Source: Haladaptatiplasma sp964454575
GTDB taxonomy: Archaea; Thermoplasmatota; Thermoplasmata; Halarchaeoplasmatales; Halarchaeoplasmataceae
Length of the DNA stretch: 27,780 nt
NCBI GenBank assembly: GCA_964454575.1
Contig: CAYVTG010000019.1
Location: forward strand, 1 to 27,780
Reading direction: 5' to 3'
Both the position numbers and the translations under genes were made by a program. How positions within the stretch are numbered: the first letter of the stretch is position 1; each line of letters begins with the position of its first letter. This document shows positions 10,001-17,709 of this stretch, piece by piece. The notes beneath the pieces were generated by a model that worked only from the letters and a program-made list of their open reading frames with translations, was not told the origin of the DNA and ran no database searches.

Positions 10001-13000
10001 GAGTGTGATAACGGCTTCTTCAACAATCACAGGCGAGTACTACGAACAGTGGTGGCTGACTTTTACAGCCTCTACGATCAACACCGGCACCGCAATGGAC
10101 GCAAGTAACTATGCCACAGTCACCTATACGGCGAACGGAACAGGCTCTCAGACCGTTGAACCTTACGACGGGACGAGTTACAGCAGATGGGTTGACAACA
10201 CAACAGGTTATTCATATTCCTCAGAATCCTCCGGTTCGACAACGGAACACAGATGGTACGAACCTACTCCACCGTCAGCATCTAATATCTTAACCTCTGA
10301 AACGATCACCGGAGAGTACTACGAACAGTGGTGGCTGACTTTTACAGCCTCTACGATGAACACAGGCACCGCAATGGACGCAAGTAACTATGCCACGGTC
10401 ACCTACACAGCTAACGGCACTGGTTCACAGACTGTTAATCCATACGATGGAACGAGTTACAGCAGATGGGTTGACAATACCACCGGCTATTCTTATTCTT
10501 CTGAATCTTCCGGTTCGACAACGGAACACAGATGGTTCGAACCTAGTCCCCCCTCAGCAAATAATATATTCACATCTCAAGAGATAACCGGAGAGTACTA
10601 TGAGCAGTGGTGGTTGACGTTCTCAGCCTCTACGATCAATGCTGGTACTCAGATGGATGCAAGTAACTATGCTACGGTCACCTATACTGCTAATGGAACT
10701 GGGTCCCAGACGGTCAATCCATACGATGGAACGAGTTACAGCAGATGGATTGACAATACCACCGGTTATTCATATTCTCAACTTTCTTCATCTTCATCCG
10801 GAACACATCGTTGGTACGAGCCAAGCCCACCATCTGCGAGTACGATAACGGCTTCTTCAACAATCACAGGAGAGTACTACGAACAGTGGTGGCTGACTTT
10901 TGCAGCTTCTACGATCAATGCTGGTACTCAGATGGATGCAAGTAACTATGTTACCGTTACTTACACATCAAACGGAACTGGGTCTCAGACGGTCAATCCA
11001 TACGATGGAGTATCTTACAGCAGGTGGGTTGACAATACCACCGGTTATTCTTATTCTTCAGAATCTTCCGGTTCGACAACGGAACACAGATGGTACGAAC
11101 CTACTCCACCATCTGCCAGCACCATAACAACTTCTGAAACGATAACTGGAGAGTACTACGAGCAGTGGTGGTTGACGTTCTCAGCCTCTACGATCAATGC
11201 TGGTACTCAGATGGATGCAAGTAACTATGCTACCGTTACTTACACATCAAACGGAACTGGGTCTCAGACTGTTAATCCTTACGACGGTACGAGTTACAGT
11301 AGGTGGGTCGACAATACCACCGGCTATTCTTATTCTTCTGATTCCTCCAGTTCGTCAACGGAACATAGATGGTACGAACCTAGTCCACCATCTGCCAGCA
11401 CCATAACAACTTCTGAAACGATAACCGGAGAGTACTACGAACAGTGGTGGAATTCATTCACCGCTAATACCGTTGGTAACGATAATCTTGATTCCGGCAA
11501 TTACGCCGAAGTAGACTATTTAGCCAACGGTACTTGGGAGTCTGCTGGAGGTAGTAAGATACAAGTATGGGACGGTGAGACTTTATATCGATGGGTGGAT
11601 AACTCGACATCCAACAACGTGAATTACAGTGCTCTATCCAGTGCTTCGAATTCCAACCATCGTTGGTTCAATCCGACTCCAAGGCAGTTCACTAGTCAGT
11701 TCAAGAACGGTTACGATGAAACTTACTACGAACAGTGGTGGTTGACCTTTGCAGCCAATACTGTCAATACAGGTACCACTATGTCTTCGGGTAATACTTC
11801 CGATGTTTCATTAACATCAAATGGAACGGTGGAACACGTTTATCCCTATGACGGAGTTGCTTACAGCAGATGGGTGGATAACGGAACCGGGTACTCTTAC
11901 TCGTCGTTGTCCACTGGTTCGACAACGGAACACCGATGGTACGAACCTACTCCGCCGTCTGCAATTGTTATAACGGCGTCAGGAACCATAACTGGGGAGT
12001 ACTACGAGCAGTGGTGGCTAACATTTGCAGCTAATACTGTCAATGCCGGTACCACCATGTCTTCCGGTAATACGTCCGATGTGACGTACACCGCGAACGG
12101 CACTGCTGATCAGCATGTTTATCCCTATGACGGTGTTTCATACAAAAAGTGGGTTGATAATACATCCGGTTATTCGTATTCGTCCCTTTCCACCGGTTCG
12201 ACACCGGAACACAGATGGTACGAACCCACACCGCCGTCGGCAACTAACATATTCACATCGACTACCATAACTGGGGAGTACTACGAGCAGTGGAATGTGA
12301 CTTTCAAATATAATGACGTTCTCAACGCTCCGGAAAGCGGCAACATCCCCGTTTCTTACACACATGAAGGATCCGTGGACACGGGTTACGGAACTGAGAG
12401 CGGCAACTGGTATTGGGCCGACAACGGTACTGCCTACGATTACACCAATCCCCACGTCGTCACAGCAGACGAGGAGAGGTGGTACTCCGAGAGTACGAAC
12501 GTCACAGGGACGATTTCAGCTAGCCAGACAATATCGCCGGATTACTATCATCAGTATTTCATCACTGTTTACACCACAGGCGGGTATCTGAACGTAACGT
12601 ACTCGTCTACGCTGTACTGGTACAACATTAGCACGCAGTACTCCACCACGATATACGACGGTATCTCGCCGATTCAACGCTGGATGGACGATACTACAAC
12701 GTTCAACGTCTCCACGCCGGTGCAGGGTCCCACGAGTCCCAGGAACGTGAAATACATATGCGATAATAACGCATCGACGGTCTCCGGCAGCACCGTACGC
12801 AGATTCCTATTCCATGCAGAGTTCCCGCCGGACATGATCATAACGGGTAGCGGTAGTCTCGGCTGGTCTGTGAGCGGAGGCGGCGATTATAACACGGACA
12901 GCAAGAGCGACGTAGTGATAGGCGCACCCGATGGAACCGGCAGTGCGTACGTGTTCTTCGGAAACAGCAGCTGGGATATAGGGACCGAGATCAGTACGAC

Positions 13001-13799
13001 GAACGCAAATCACACGTTCACGGGGGAAAACACGGGAGATAAATTCGGTTGGAGCGTCAACGGTCCTCCGGCGGATGTGAATGATAACGGAAATTCCAAC
13101 TTTATCGTGGGTGCACCAGATTGGGGCGGTAAAGGACGCTCTTACGTTTACGAACTGGGCGGATCTCCCGTAGTCGATCTGGAATTCGTCAGCAACGAAA
13201 CCGGTGCTAAATTCGCCGAGGCGACCATTACTCTGGATCAGGATGCCGGTTGGTACAACCAGACGATAGATCTGAATACGGAAAGCGTTACCATCAGCCA
13301 GGGCTACGGCATAGTGATGTGGTTCAATGTCAGCGCGACCTACGGTATGGCAAGCGTGGATCTGTACTACGATTCTTCGGAATATCCAAGCAGGTACGAG
13401 TTCTCCACACTGGGTACGGTGGGCAATTCACTAGTTTCCTGGGTGAAGACATACAGGGATACCGACACACCGACGGACCAGTGGCGTGCCAGTTACAGTA
13501 TGGGTGAAACCGTATACTTCAAAGCCAACGTAACAGCGGACGAAAACACACAGATAACGGCCGCCGATATCACCATACAGGACGCCTACGGTAATATTAT
13601 CATAGATTACACCGACATGGGCGGTGCAGAGGACACGGGAGCCACCTGGAAGCTCTACAATTACAGCTTCGACACCTCGACACTTTCATACGGTGGATTG
13701 TACAAAGCCATAGTACGAGCGGAAGACGACTCCGGATTCACGGACGCTGATTACGGAGAAACGAACAGTAGGATGGTATGGTTCTGGGTGGAAGAATGA
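4030..13799 (+). CDS. Giant secreted FG-GAP / YYEQWW-repeat surface protein (~3250 aa)
   Basis: An N-terminal signal peptide (MSYLKRSAVLLVIV followed by LLILASFLDA) is recovered when the N-gap is closed. About nine FG-GAP/integrin-type propeller blades follow (residues about 125-800; signature such as NGDGYSDIVVGAP then YIFFG), with Asp-rich calcium-binding-like loops. A Ser/Arg/Glu-rich linker interrupts them at about 415-550. Then come jelly-roll-like modules with inserted domains (about 870-1660), further FG-GAP blades (about 1450-1480 and 1695-1800), about twelve 93-residue YYEQWW repeats (about 1810-2840), two more blades (about 2930-3040) and a beta-rich tail. N-glycosylation sequons (NxS/T) are abundant. 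There is no C-terminal anchor, so it is secreted or held by partners. Likely role: adhesion or cell envelope; no enzymatic motif is seen. It overlaps the next gene by ATGA. Confidence 0.85.
4075..4084. other. 10-N scaffold gap inside the giant gene
   Basis: Ten Ns lie between agttttg (4068-4074) and a second agttttg (4085-4091). The identical 7-mers suggest two contigs that really overlap. Taken literally, the Ns put the ATG at 4030 out of frame with the rest of the gene; merging the 7-mers puts it in frame. Confidence 0.9.
6655..7220 (+). other. AT-richer inserted module A within the giant gene
   Basis: This roughly 190-codon stretch uses visibly AT-rich codons, whereas its flanks use GC-richer ones. 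It codes for a beta-rich module with segments such as NWQEALFSCADHV and VSEVWLVVNYTTSGG. It looks like a separately acquired domain. Confidence 0.5.
7635..8190 (+). other. AT-richer inserted module B within the giant gene
   Basis: A second AT-rich block splits a jelly-roll-like domain: the half before it ends VSWEASNETEN and the half after it resumes NFNISVSSDGGTTWDDAT. The insert contains ARIQILYEQSLIDSRG and NNLILEVRWEG, typical of a secreted beta-sandwich. Confidence 0.5.
8490..9010 (+). other. Inserted MAM/jelly-roll-like module C inside an FG-GAP blade
   Basis: The FG-GAP motif breaks after VMVGAP and resumes about 170 codons later with GRAYLFNG. The intervening, mainly AT-richer segment (FYDNFDTDKGW ... 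ATSPVIDLNKYTG ... GWNIDDLYIIG) resembles secreted ligand-binding jelly-roll domains with the ending WxIDDxxI. Confidence 0.55.
9470..12560 (+). repeat. Tandem 279-bp protein-coding repeats (YYEQWW array)
   Basis: The codons for the YYEQW core start at 9761, 10040, 10319, 10598, 10877, 11156, 11435, 11726, 12002, 12281 and 12545. Six successive spacings are exactly 279 bp and the others are 264, 276, 279 and 291. A more divergent first unit precedes 9761. Each 93-residue unit runs YYEQWWLTF, NxGTxMDASNY, NGTGSQTVxPYDG, SRWVDNTTGYSYS, HRWYEPxPPSA and ITGE. The central copies are nearly identical in DNA, implying recent duplication or gene conversion; the outer copies are worn. Confidence 0.95.
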
Positions 13800-15139
13800 T
13801 GGGTATCTACTTACCAAAAGGAAAGACCAAACGGTTCGTCACATTCTTAGTGTTCATGCTGTTGATGATCAGTTCGCTGTGGGGCGCTCTGTACATCAGC
13901 GTTCAAACAAGCTCTTCTCTCAATGTGACCCGGCATCTTGAATCGATACAACTCATGGCTGTAGACCACAACCCGGACGGAGATCTGGTGCTGCAGAAAG
14001 AAGGAGGAGTATTCAGATTACAGCTGGATAAATGGGTGGCTGGCAGTGCCAAAACGTATCCCGCCGCTTTTGCATTGGTCAACCCGGCTAACGAAACATT
14101 CAGTATCAGAAGCATCAGATTGAAAGGCGATCCGAAGTATATCAACGTATACCTCCACCGTAACATGACGAGACCGGTGAACGAAACTTTGGTGGAGATA
14201 CCGAACACTTACTGTGACGATGACGCACAGCTTTACTACAGTAACGGTACTTCATTGGAATACGATGATGGCTGGGTACTGGGACCGGGTGAAGGCTACA
14301 ACGGCGATGATCTGGTTTACAAAAATGCAACGACATCCGCATCCGCTACATTGTCAGATGAACTCTGGATACACAACAGCAGCGGACCGGTAGAAGCAGA
14401 GAACGGTACCGCTAACTTCGTCTGGGTGGAGATCAACATATACCCGCCGACGAACGTTGTATCTCAACATTTCTCCGGACCGTTGATCATCGAGATGGAC
14501 ATAGATATAACTCCACCGGCAGGGCAGGTCATCGACTTCATGGCCGCCGGTAGGCGTGACGGTGGCTATGTATTAACACGAGACATAAACAGTACCATCA
14601 GGATAAGTCTCGACGGACTGAAGCCCGGGATGAATCTTACCATACCAGATGCATTCGCCATAGTTAACACGGCACCATCACAGATGCGTTTAACGAAGAT
14701 CGAAGTTACCGGCGATACGAACGGTTATTTACGGATTTACGCCCACAGTAACTACACGAAACCGTCTAATGCCAGCATATCCAATATACCGGATGAATAC
14801 TGCGATCCCACGGCACAATTGTACTACAACGGCACCAGCATCGACTGGAGCGAGGGGGGTTGGATAATCGGAAGCGGAGTTGGATACAATACCACCGGTA
14901 ATCTGATGTACACCGATAACGGTCAAATGGACCATGCCATAAACGCCACCAGGAAGGGAGGTTATCCCAACGCGAGATATTACTTCTGGGCCTATGACGA
15001 AGATCCAGCATCGGGCTCCAATTTTGCAGGCAATTCGACCGCCAACTTCGTTTGGATAGAGATCAGCGTTGTAGTACCGGATGGTGCGGAAGACACAACC
15101 GTGGATTCGACAATCAAATTCCATTTCTCCAGCACGTAG
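13796..15139 (+). CDS. Secreted protein with duplicated domain, coupled to the giant gene
   Basis: This 447-residue protein begins with a Lys/Arg-rich patch and a single hydrophobic segment (FVTFLVFMLLMISSLWGALYI), so it is a signal-peptide or N-anchored external protein. The remainder is one domain of about 180-200 residues present twice. Matching pairs include FALVNPANETFSIRSIRL with FAIVNTAPSQMRLTKIEV, IPNTYCDDDAQLYY with IPDEYCDPTAQLYY, and TANFVWVEI in both. Each copy has one conserved Cys and many NxS/T sequons. Its layout recalls SipW-processed TasA-like proteins next to their own signal peptidase, but no family is assigned. The ATG at 13796 overlaps the stop of the giant gene (ATGA), with ggtgg/ggaag just upstream, so translation is coupled; ATG 13799 is also possible. 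Confidence 0.8.
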   Translation: MMGIYLPKGKTKRFVTFLVFMLLMISSLWGALYISVQTSSSLNVTRHLESIQLMAVDHNPDGDLVLQKEGGVFRLQLDKWVAGSAKTYPAAFALVNPANETFSIRSIRLKGDPKYINVYLHRNMTRPVNETLVEIPNTYCDDDAQLYYSNGTSLEYDDGWVLGPGEGYNGDDLVYKNATTSASATLSDELWIHNSSGPVEAENGTANFVWVEINIYPPTNVVSQHFSGPLIIEMDIDITPPAGQVIDFMAAGRRDGGYVLTRDINSTIRISLDGLKPGMNLTIPDAFAIVNTAPSQMRLTKIEVTGDTNGYLRIYAHSNYTKPSNASISNIPDEYCDPTAQLYYNGTSIDWSEGGWIIGSGVGYNTTGNLMYTDNGQMDHAINATRKGGYPNARYYFWAYDEDPASGSNFAGNSTANFVWIEISVVVPDGAEDTTVDSTIKFHFSST

Positions 15140-15354
15140 CATTCACCAGAGAATGATTCAACGGCATCTCCATCCTGTTGTCCCGATATGGTCGAACAGG
15201 AAACGCTGCTTCTTTTCAGCTCCATGTCTACGGGTGGACAAGTTAATACATCGCTTTGTCGGTCGAGAGACGATATAAAGAGCGGTCGTAACCTTCCTAA
15301 CGACAGACGGCTGATAGCCAAAATATTCGGTATCATCCGGATCGGGACACACTA

Positions 15355-15367
15355 AGCGTGCCCGCAC
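15355..15367. repeat. Left copy of 13-bp direct repeat flanking the island
   Basis: agcgtgcccgcac occurs here and again at 17327-17339 in the same orientation. The two copies lie in the non-coding sequence on either side of the 306-aa/PIN/UPF0175 genes and could mark an insertion or excision event. Confidence 0.4.
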
Positions 15368-15426
15368 CCTTACTCGTAACATCACTCTAGTTCCACGCGA
15401 GATATTTGCGGGAATTCAGGAAAATA

Positions 15427-15463
15427 TTTTATATAGATGTTCACGTATCATGTGATAGAGGTG
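15427..15463 (+). promoter_or_regulatory. TATA box and Shine-Dalgarno of the 306-aa gene
   Basis: ttttatata at 15427-15435 predicts a start of transcription near 15457, giving a short leader that carries gaggtg (15458-15463) five bases before the ATG at 15469. This decides the start against an upstream in-frame codon at 15406, which would lie before the promoter. Confidence 0.6.
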
Positions 15464-15468
15464 CTAAA

Positions 15469-16389
15469 ATGTACAGATATCATCAAAACGAAATTTCCAT
15501 GAACGAGAAACTACTCAACTACGCCTCTTATCTCGTGGTCCAAAGATATGAGGTGCTCACGGGAGACAAACCTAACGGAGTTTTTTTCAATAAGATCTTG
15601 TCACTTTTAAATAAAAATATGGACCAACTTAAATTACCACACTATTGGTACAGATACGGAGATCAGGTGTGCAGGCAAAAAATGCCGTATAACATAGAAT
15701 GGACAAACGTTGAATTAAATGAAACAAAGGTCGATTGGAAGTATGATAAACTCGATTATTTTACAGATCTGAAAGATCATCCCATAGAAGATATGGTTGA
15801 TTCTTTGGTTGAAAAATATAATGACAACTTTGAAGCTTTGATCGATGAAGTCTACACTTATGCTCCTTATGACTTCCAAAGAAAGTTTTTGGAACTGAGA
15901 AAAATATTCTATGGTGTGAACAACGCCTATAATTGGGATATGGAGAGCTACAAAGAACTCTCGAAACCGATATTCAAAGATACCTACGAAAAGTTCCCGA
16001 TCCATGAATTCATAGAGATAGAGGAAGAGTACGAAGTGGTCAAGACGTTCATAGAGGCAAAACTGGAAAGCGATAGTTGGAAATTCAAGCAACTGGAGAA
16101 GATATCGACTGATTTTTGGTTCATGTTTTGTTACTACTTGAGATTGAACCCAAAGGCACGTGAGAACATACCACCAGACATCTTACATTACTGGGAAGAA
16201 AAACTTTCTATAGATGTAAGTAGACACCAGAAGAGCATAGGCGATACGATGATCAAGAGTATTGAAAAGGATCCGAGCTTGCGTGAATACGACATCATAC
16301 GTGATTTTTACAGATGGAGAATAGAGGACAAAGAAGAAACCAAAGATCTGATCGACAGATTTGTGGACCGGTATGGATCCGAGGGATAG
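15469..16389 (+). CDS. Uncharacterised 306-aa protein paired with a PIN nuclease
   Basis: The family could not be named. The protein is soluble, mostly helical, and rich in Tyr, Trp, Asp, Glu and Lys. A notable conserved-looking segment near residues 55-85 reads LKLPHYWYRYGDQV followed by MPYNIEW and a TKVDW-like strand; I have an impression of similar segments in other archaeal proteins but cannot verify it. No nuclease, helicase or metal motif is evident. It starts at the ATG at 15469 behind a good SD, and its stop is three bases before the ATG of a PIN-domain gene, so the two form an operon. A large partner immediately upstream of a PIN RNase would fit an antitoxin, a targeting subunit or a sensor; this is inference only. 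Confidence 0.7.
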   Translation: MYRYHQNEISMNEKLLNYASYLVVQRYEVLTGDKPNGVFFNKILSLLNKNMDQLKLPHYWYRYGDQVCRQKMPYNIEWTNVELNETKVDWKYDKLDYFTDLKDHPIEDMVDSLVEKYNDNFEALIDEVYTYAPYDFQRKFLELRKIFYGVNNAYNWDMESYKELSKPIFKDTYEKFPIHEFIEIEEEYEVVKTFIEAKLESDSWKFKQLEKISTDFWFMFCYYLRLNPKARENIPPDILHYWEEKLSIDVSRHQKSIGDTMIKSIEKDPSLREYDIIRDFYRWRIEDKEETKDLIDRFVDRYGSEG

Positions 16390-16392
16390 TTT

Positions 16393-16787
16393 ATGCCGAA
16401 CCCTCCTCTGATCCTGGATACGAACACATTCACCAGAAAGGATTTTTTAAATTGGCTGGAATCCTACCGTGGAGAAAAAAACTCCCGGTGATAGTATTTG
16501 CCGAGTGGTGCGTGCATGAGATCAATAAGAACGGGGATACGACTGATTTTCGTTATCTTTTGCGAAAATTGAACATAAACGTCGAATGGTTAGAATCGGG
16601 AATAGCCGAGATAGGAGCAAGGTGGGGATCCAGAGGTAACGATTTCAAAGATAAAGCTAGAGATTATCTGATAGGAGCTCACGCCCACACACCGCCTTTG
16701 ATCTTCGTAACTTCCAACACGGAGGATTTTTGGTTTTTAGATGACAGAACTGTGACTCCAGATGAATGCATGAAGAGATATGGATGA
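16393..16787 (+). CDS. PIN-domain nuclease (VapC-like), frameshifted at an A7 run
   Basis: The frame opening at ATG 16393 gives the PIN start LILDTNTF with acidic Asp9. It then terminates soon after a run of seven As at 16475-16481. The neighbouring frame continues the same fold: VIVFAEWCVHEI (second acidic residue, Glu38 after joining), KARDYLIGAHA, and FVTSNTEDFWFL near the C-terminus. Adding one A gives a seamless 131-residue PIN protein (YRGEK-KLPVIVF). PIN proteins of this size are Mg-dependent RNases and usually toxins. The break is either a sequencing or assembly error in the homopolymer, an inactivating mutation, or slippage at a slippery site. It follows the 306-aa gene by three bases. 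Confidence 0.75.
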
Positions 16788-16911
16788 TCTCGATTTGTAA
16801 GGTGATAACAATCAATAATTCACTAAAAATCGATCGAAAAAAACCATTTTTGAAGATAACTCCGTAGAGATACTTCAGAAAAACAAAAAACCGGTATCCG
16901 CTATGATCACT

Positions 16912-17247
16912 CTACCCACTCAGACTTTTAGCATCACTTTTCATCTCCTCTACTGTTTTTGCTCCTCTCCTGATCGGTATATTTTTTCCAGTGAGTATTC
17001 TTTTCATCTCTTCGTAATCCACTCTTGCTATCTCTACTGCTTTTCCAAAGGAGATATCTCCATCTTTGTAAAATTCGCAAGCTATAGCAACTCTCAGGTC
17101 TCGTCTCACAGCCAATAAGGTTTTAACCGCATCGTTTAAAAACTCCCCTTCATCCTCATAAAAACCAGTTTTAGAAGAGGCTTTTATCTCCTTGGGGAGC
17201 GAGTCAGGTATTGGGAGAGAGTTCGCTTTGCTCGTCAATGATGCCAT
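16912..17247 (-). CDS. UPF0175-family antitoxin-like protein
   Basis: The 111-residue product has the UPF0175 core in its second half: AIACEFYKDGDISFGKAVEI, then YEEMKRILTGKNIPI, a predicted helix-turn-helix. The family is linked to toxin-antitoxin loci, where it typically accompanies a PIN-domain toxin and may act as DNA-binding antitoxin. I chose the ATG at 17247 because a minus-strand TATA box (17271-17280) lies 28 bases upstream; an upstream in-frame codon at 17295 would precede it. No toxin gene follows on the same strand. The only PIN gene nearby is convergent and is part of another operon, so this may be an orphan antitoxin or may act in trans. Confidence 0.75.
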   Translation of the reverse strand: MASLTSKANSLPIPDSLPKEIKASSKTGFYEDEGEFLNDAVKTLLAVRRDLRVAIACEFYKDGDISFGKAVEIARVDYEEMKRILTGKNIPIRRGAKTVEEMKSDAKSLSG

Positions 17248-17270
17248 CTCTAATATACTACAGTGCGATT

Positions 17271-17280
17271 GGATATAAAA
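17271..17280 (-). promoter_or_regulatory. TATA box of the UPF0175 gene
   Basis: Minus-strand ttttatatcc, centred 28 bases from the ATG at 17247, indicates a leaderless transcript and fixes the start codon choice. Confidence 0.6.
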
Positions 17281-17326
17281 AACCTTTCTATACATCGGCA
17301 GAACCAGAAGTCAAAGAGGTACTTGG

Positions 17327-17339
17327 AGCGTGCCCGCAC
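17327..17339. repeat. Right copy of 13-bp direct repeat
   Basis: Exact match to agcgtgcccgcac at 15355-15367, same orientation. A shared ttac follows two to three bases later in both copies. Confidence 0.4.
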
Positions 17340-17575
17340 TGTTACGAAAGAGACAACAAGGTCCGGCCCCAGTACCTTCGCAATACATCGATCGGCCTGT
17401 GTAAACATTTTCCGAACCACGACCTAAATCTTTGAACGAAGTATATCATATTGAGATAACGTACAAAAACGATAGCCTTCAAAAGGAACTTTGAACAGCG
17501 GACAATTTTATCGGTGAATACGCGGTTCGGGTAAAAAAGACACCGAATAAGATATGGTCAAAGCAGTAAAAAGAG

Positions 17576-17650
17576 ATGATCGACAGCGTGTTGAGAAGTG
17601 CAGATAAGATAGCGAAGGAAGGCGTGAGATGTAAAGTCGGGCAACAGTAA
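17576..17650 (+). pseudogene. Possible C-terminal remnant of a universal-stress-like protein
   Basis: The 24-codon frame MIDSVLRSADKIAKEGVRCK ending in a stop resembles the helix before the final strand of UspA-type domains. Upstream sequence does not continue the domain in any frame, so this would be a decayed fragment. The match is short and may be chance. Confidence 0.2.
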
Positions 17651-17660
17651 AAAATCAAAA

Positions 17661-17702
17661 GATATATAATCTATGTTTGAGATGTGTTTTTAAATAGAGG
17701 TG
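17661..17702 (+). promoter_or_regulatory. TATA box and strong SD before a CTG start
   Basis: gatatataat at 17661-17670 predicts initiation near 17692. gaggtg at 17697-17702 is followed, after seven bases, by CTG at 17710 in the frame of the zinc-ribbon protein. An in-frame stop at 17695-17697 excludes any earlier start. Confidence 0.55.
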
Positions 17703-17709
17703 TCCACAC

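Larger units (their letters stand above)
15140..15468. other. Gene-poor stretch before the accessory island
   Basis: I see no convincing gene, tRNA or rRNA. A minus-strand open frame (15158-15385) lacks a promoter-like element and has an unlikely composition. The segment holds the left copy of a 13-bp direct repeat (15355-15367) and the promoter of the next gene near its end. Confidence 0.6.
17248..17696. other. Decayed intergenic stretch with the right repeat copy
   Basis: No intact gene is evident over about 450 bases. Fragments of coding-like sequence (an ACPHCYERD segment near 17327-17353 and a helix-like tail near 17576-17650) suggest pseudogene debris. The promoter of the next gene lies at the end. 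Confidence 0.55.

Noticed and set aside
9470..12560. Regular repeats considered as a CRISPR array
   Set aside because: The 279-bp period, translation through every unit and lack of short repeat/unique spacer structure show protein repeats. The open plus-strand frames of 60-75 codons in each unit are out-of-frame shadows.
15158..15385. Minus-strand open frame in the gap upstream of the island
   Set aside because: No promoter or SD, Arg/Cys-heavy composition and no recognisable domain; more likely a chance frame.
16845..16920. Plus-strand segment reading EILQKNKKPVSAMIT, like the end of a Phd/YefM-type antitoxin
   Set aside because: Too short, no start, and it overlaps the 3' end of the UPF0175 gene; similarity could be chance.
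17211..17435. Plus-strand frame with a CPHC motif (ACPHCYERD)
   Set aside because: The first part overlaps the UPF0175 gene and promoter antisense, there is no own promoter, and only one CxxC-like pair is present; treated as debris.
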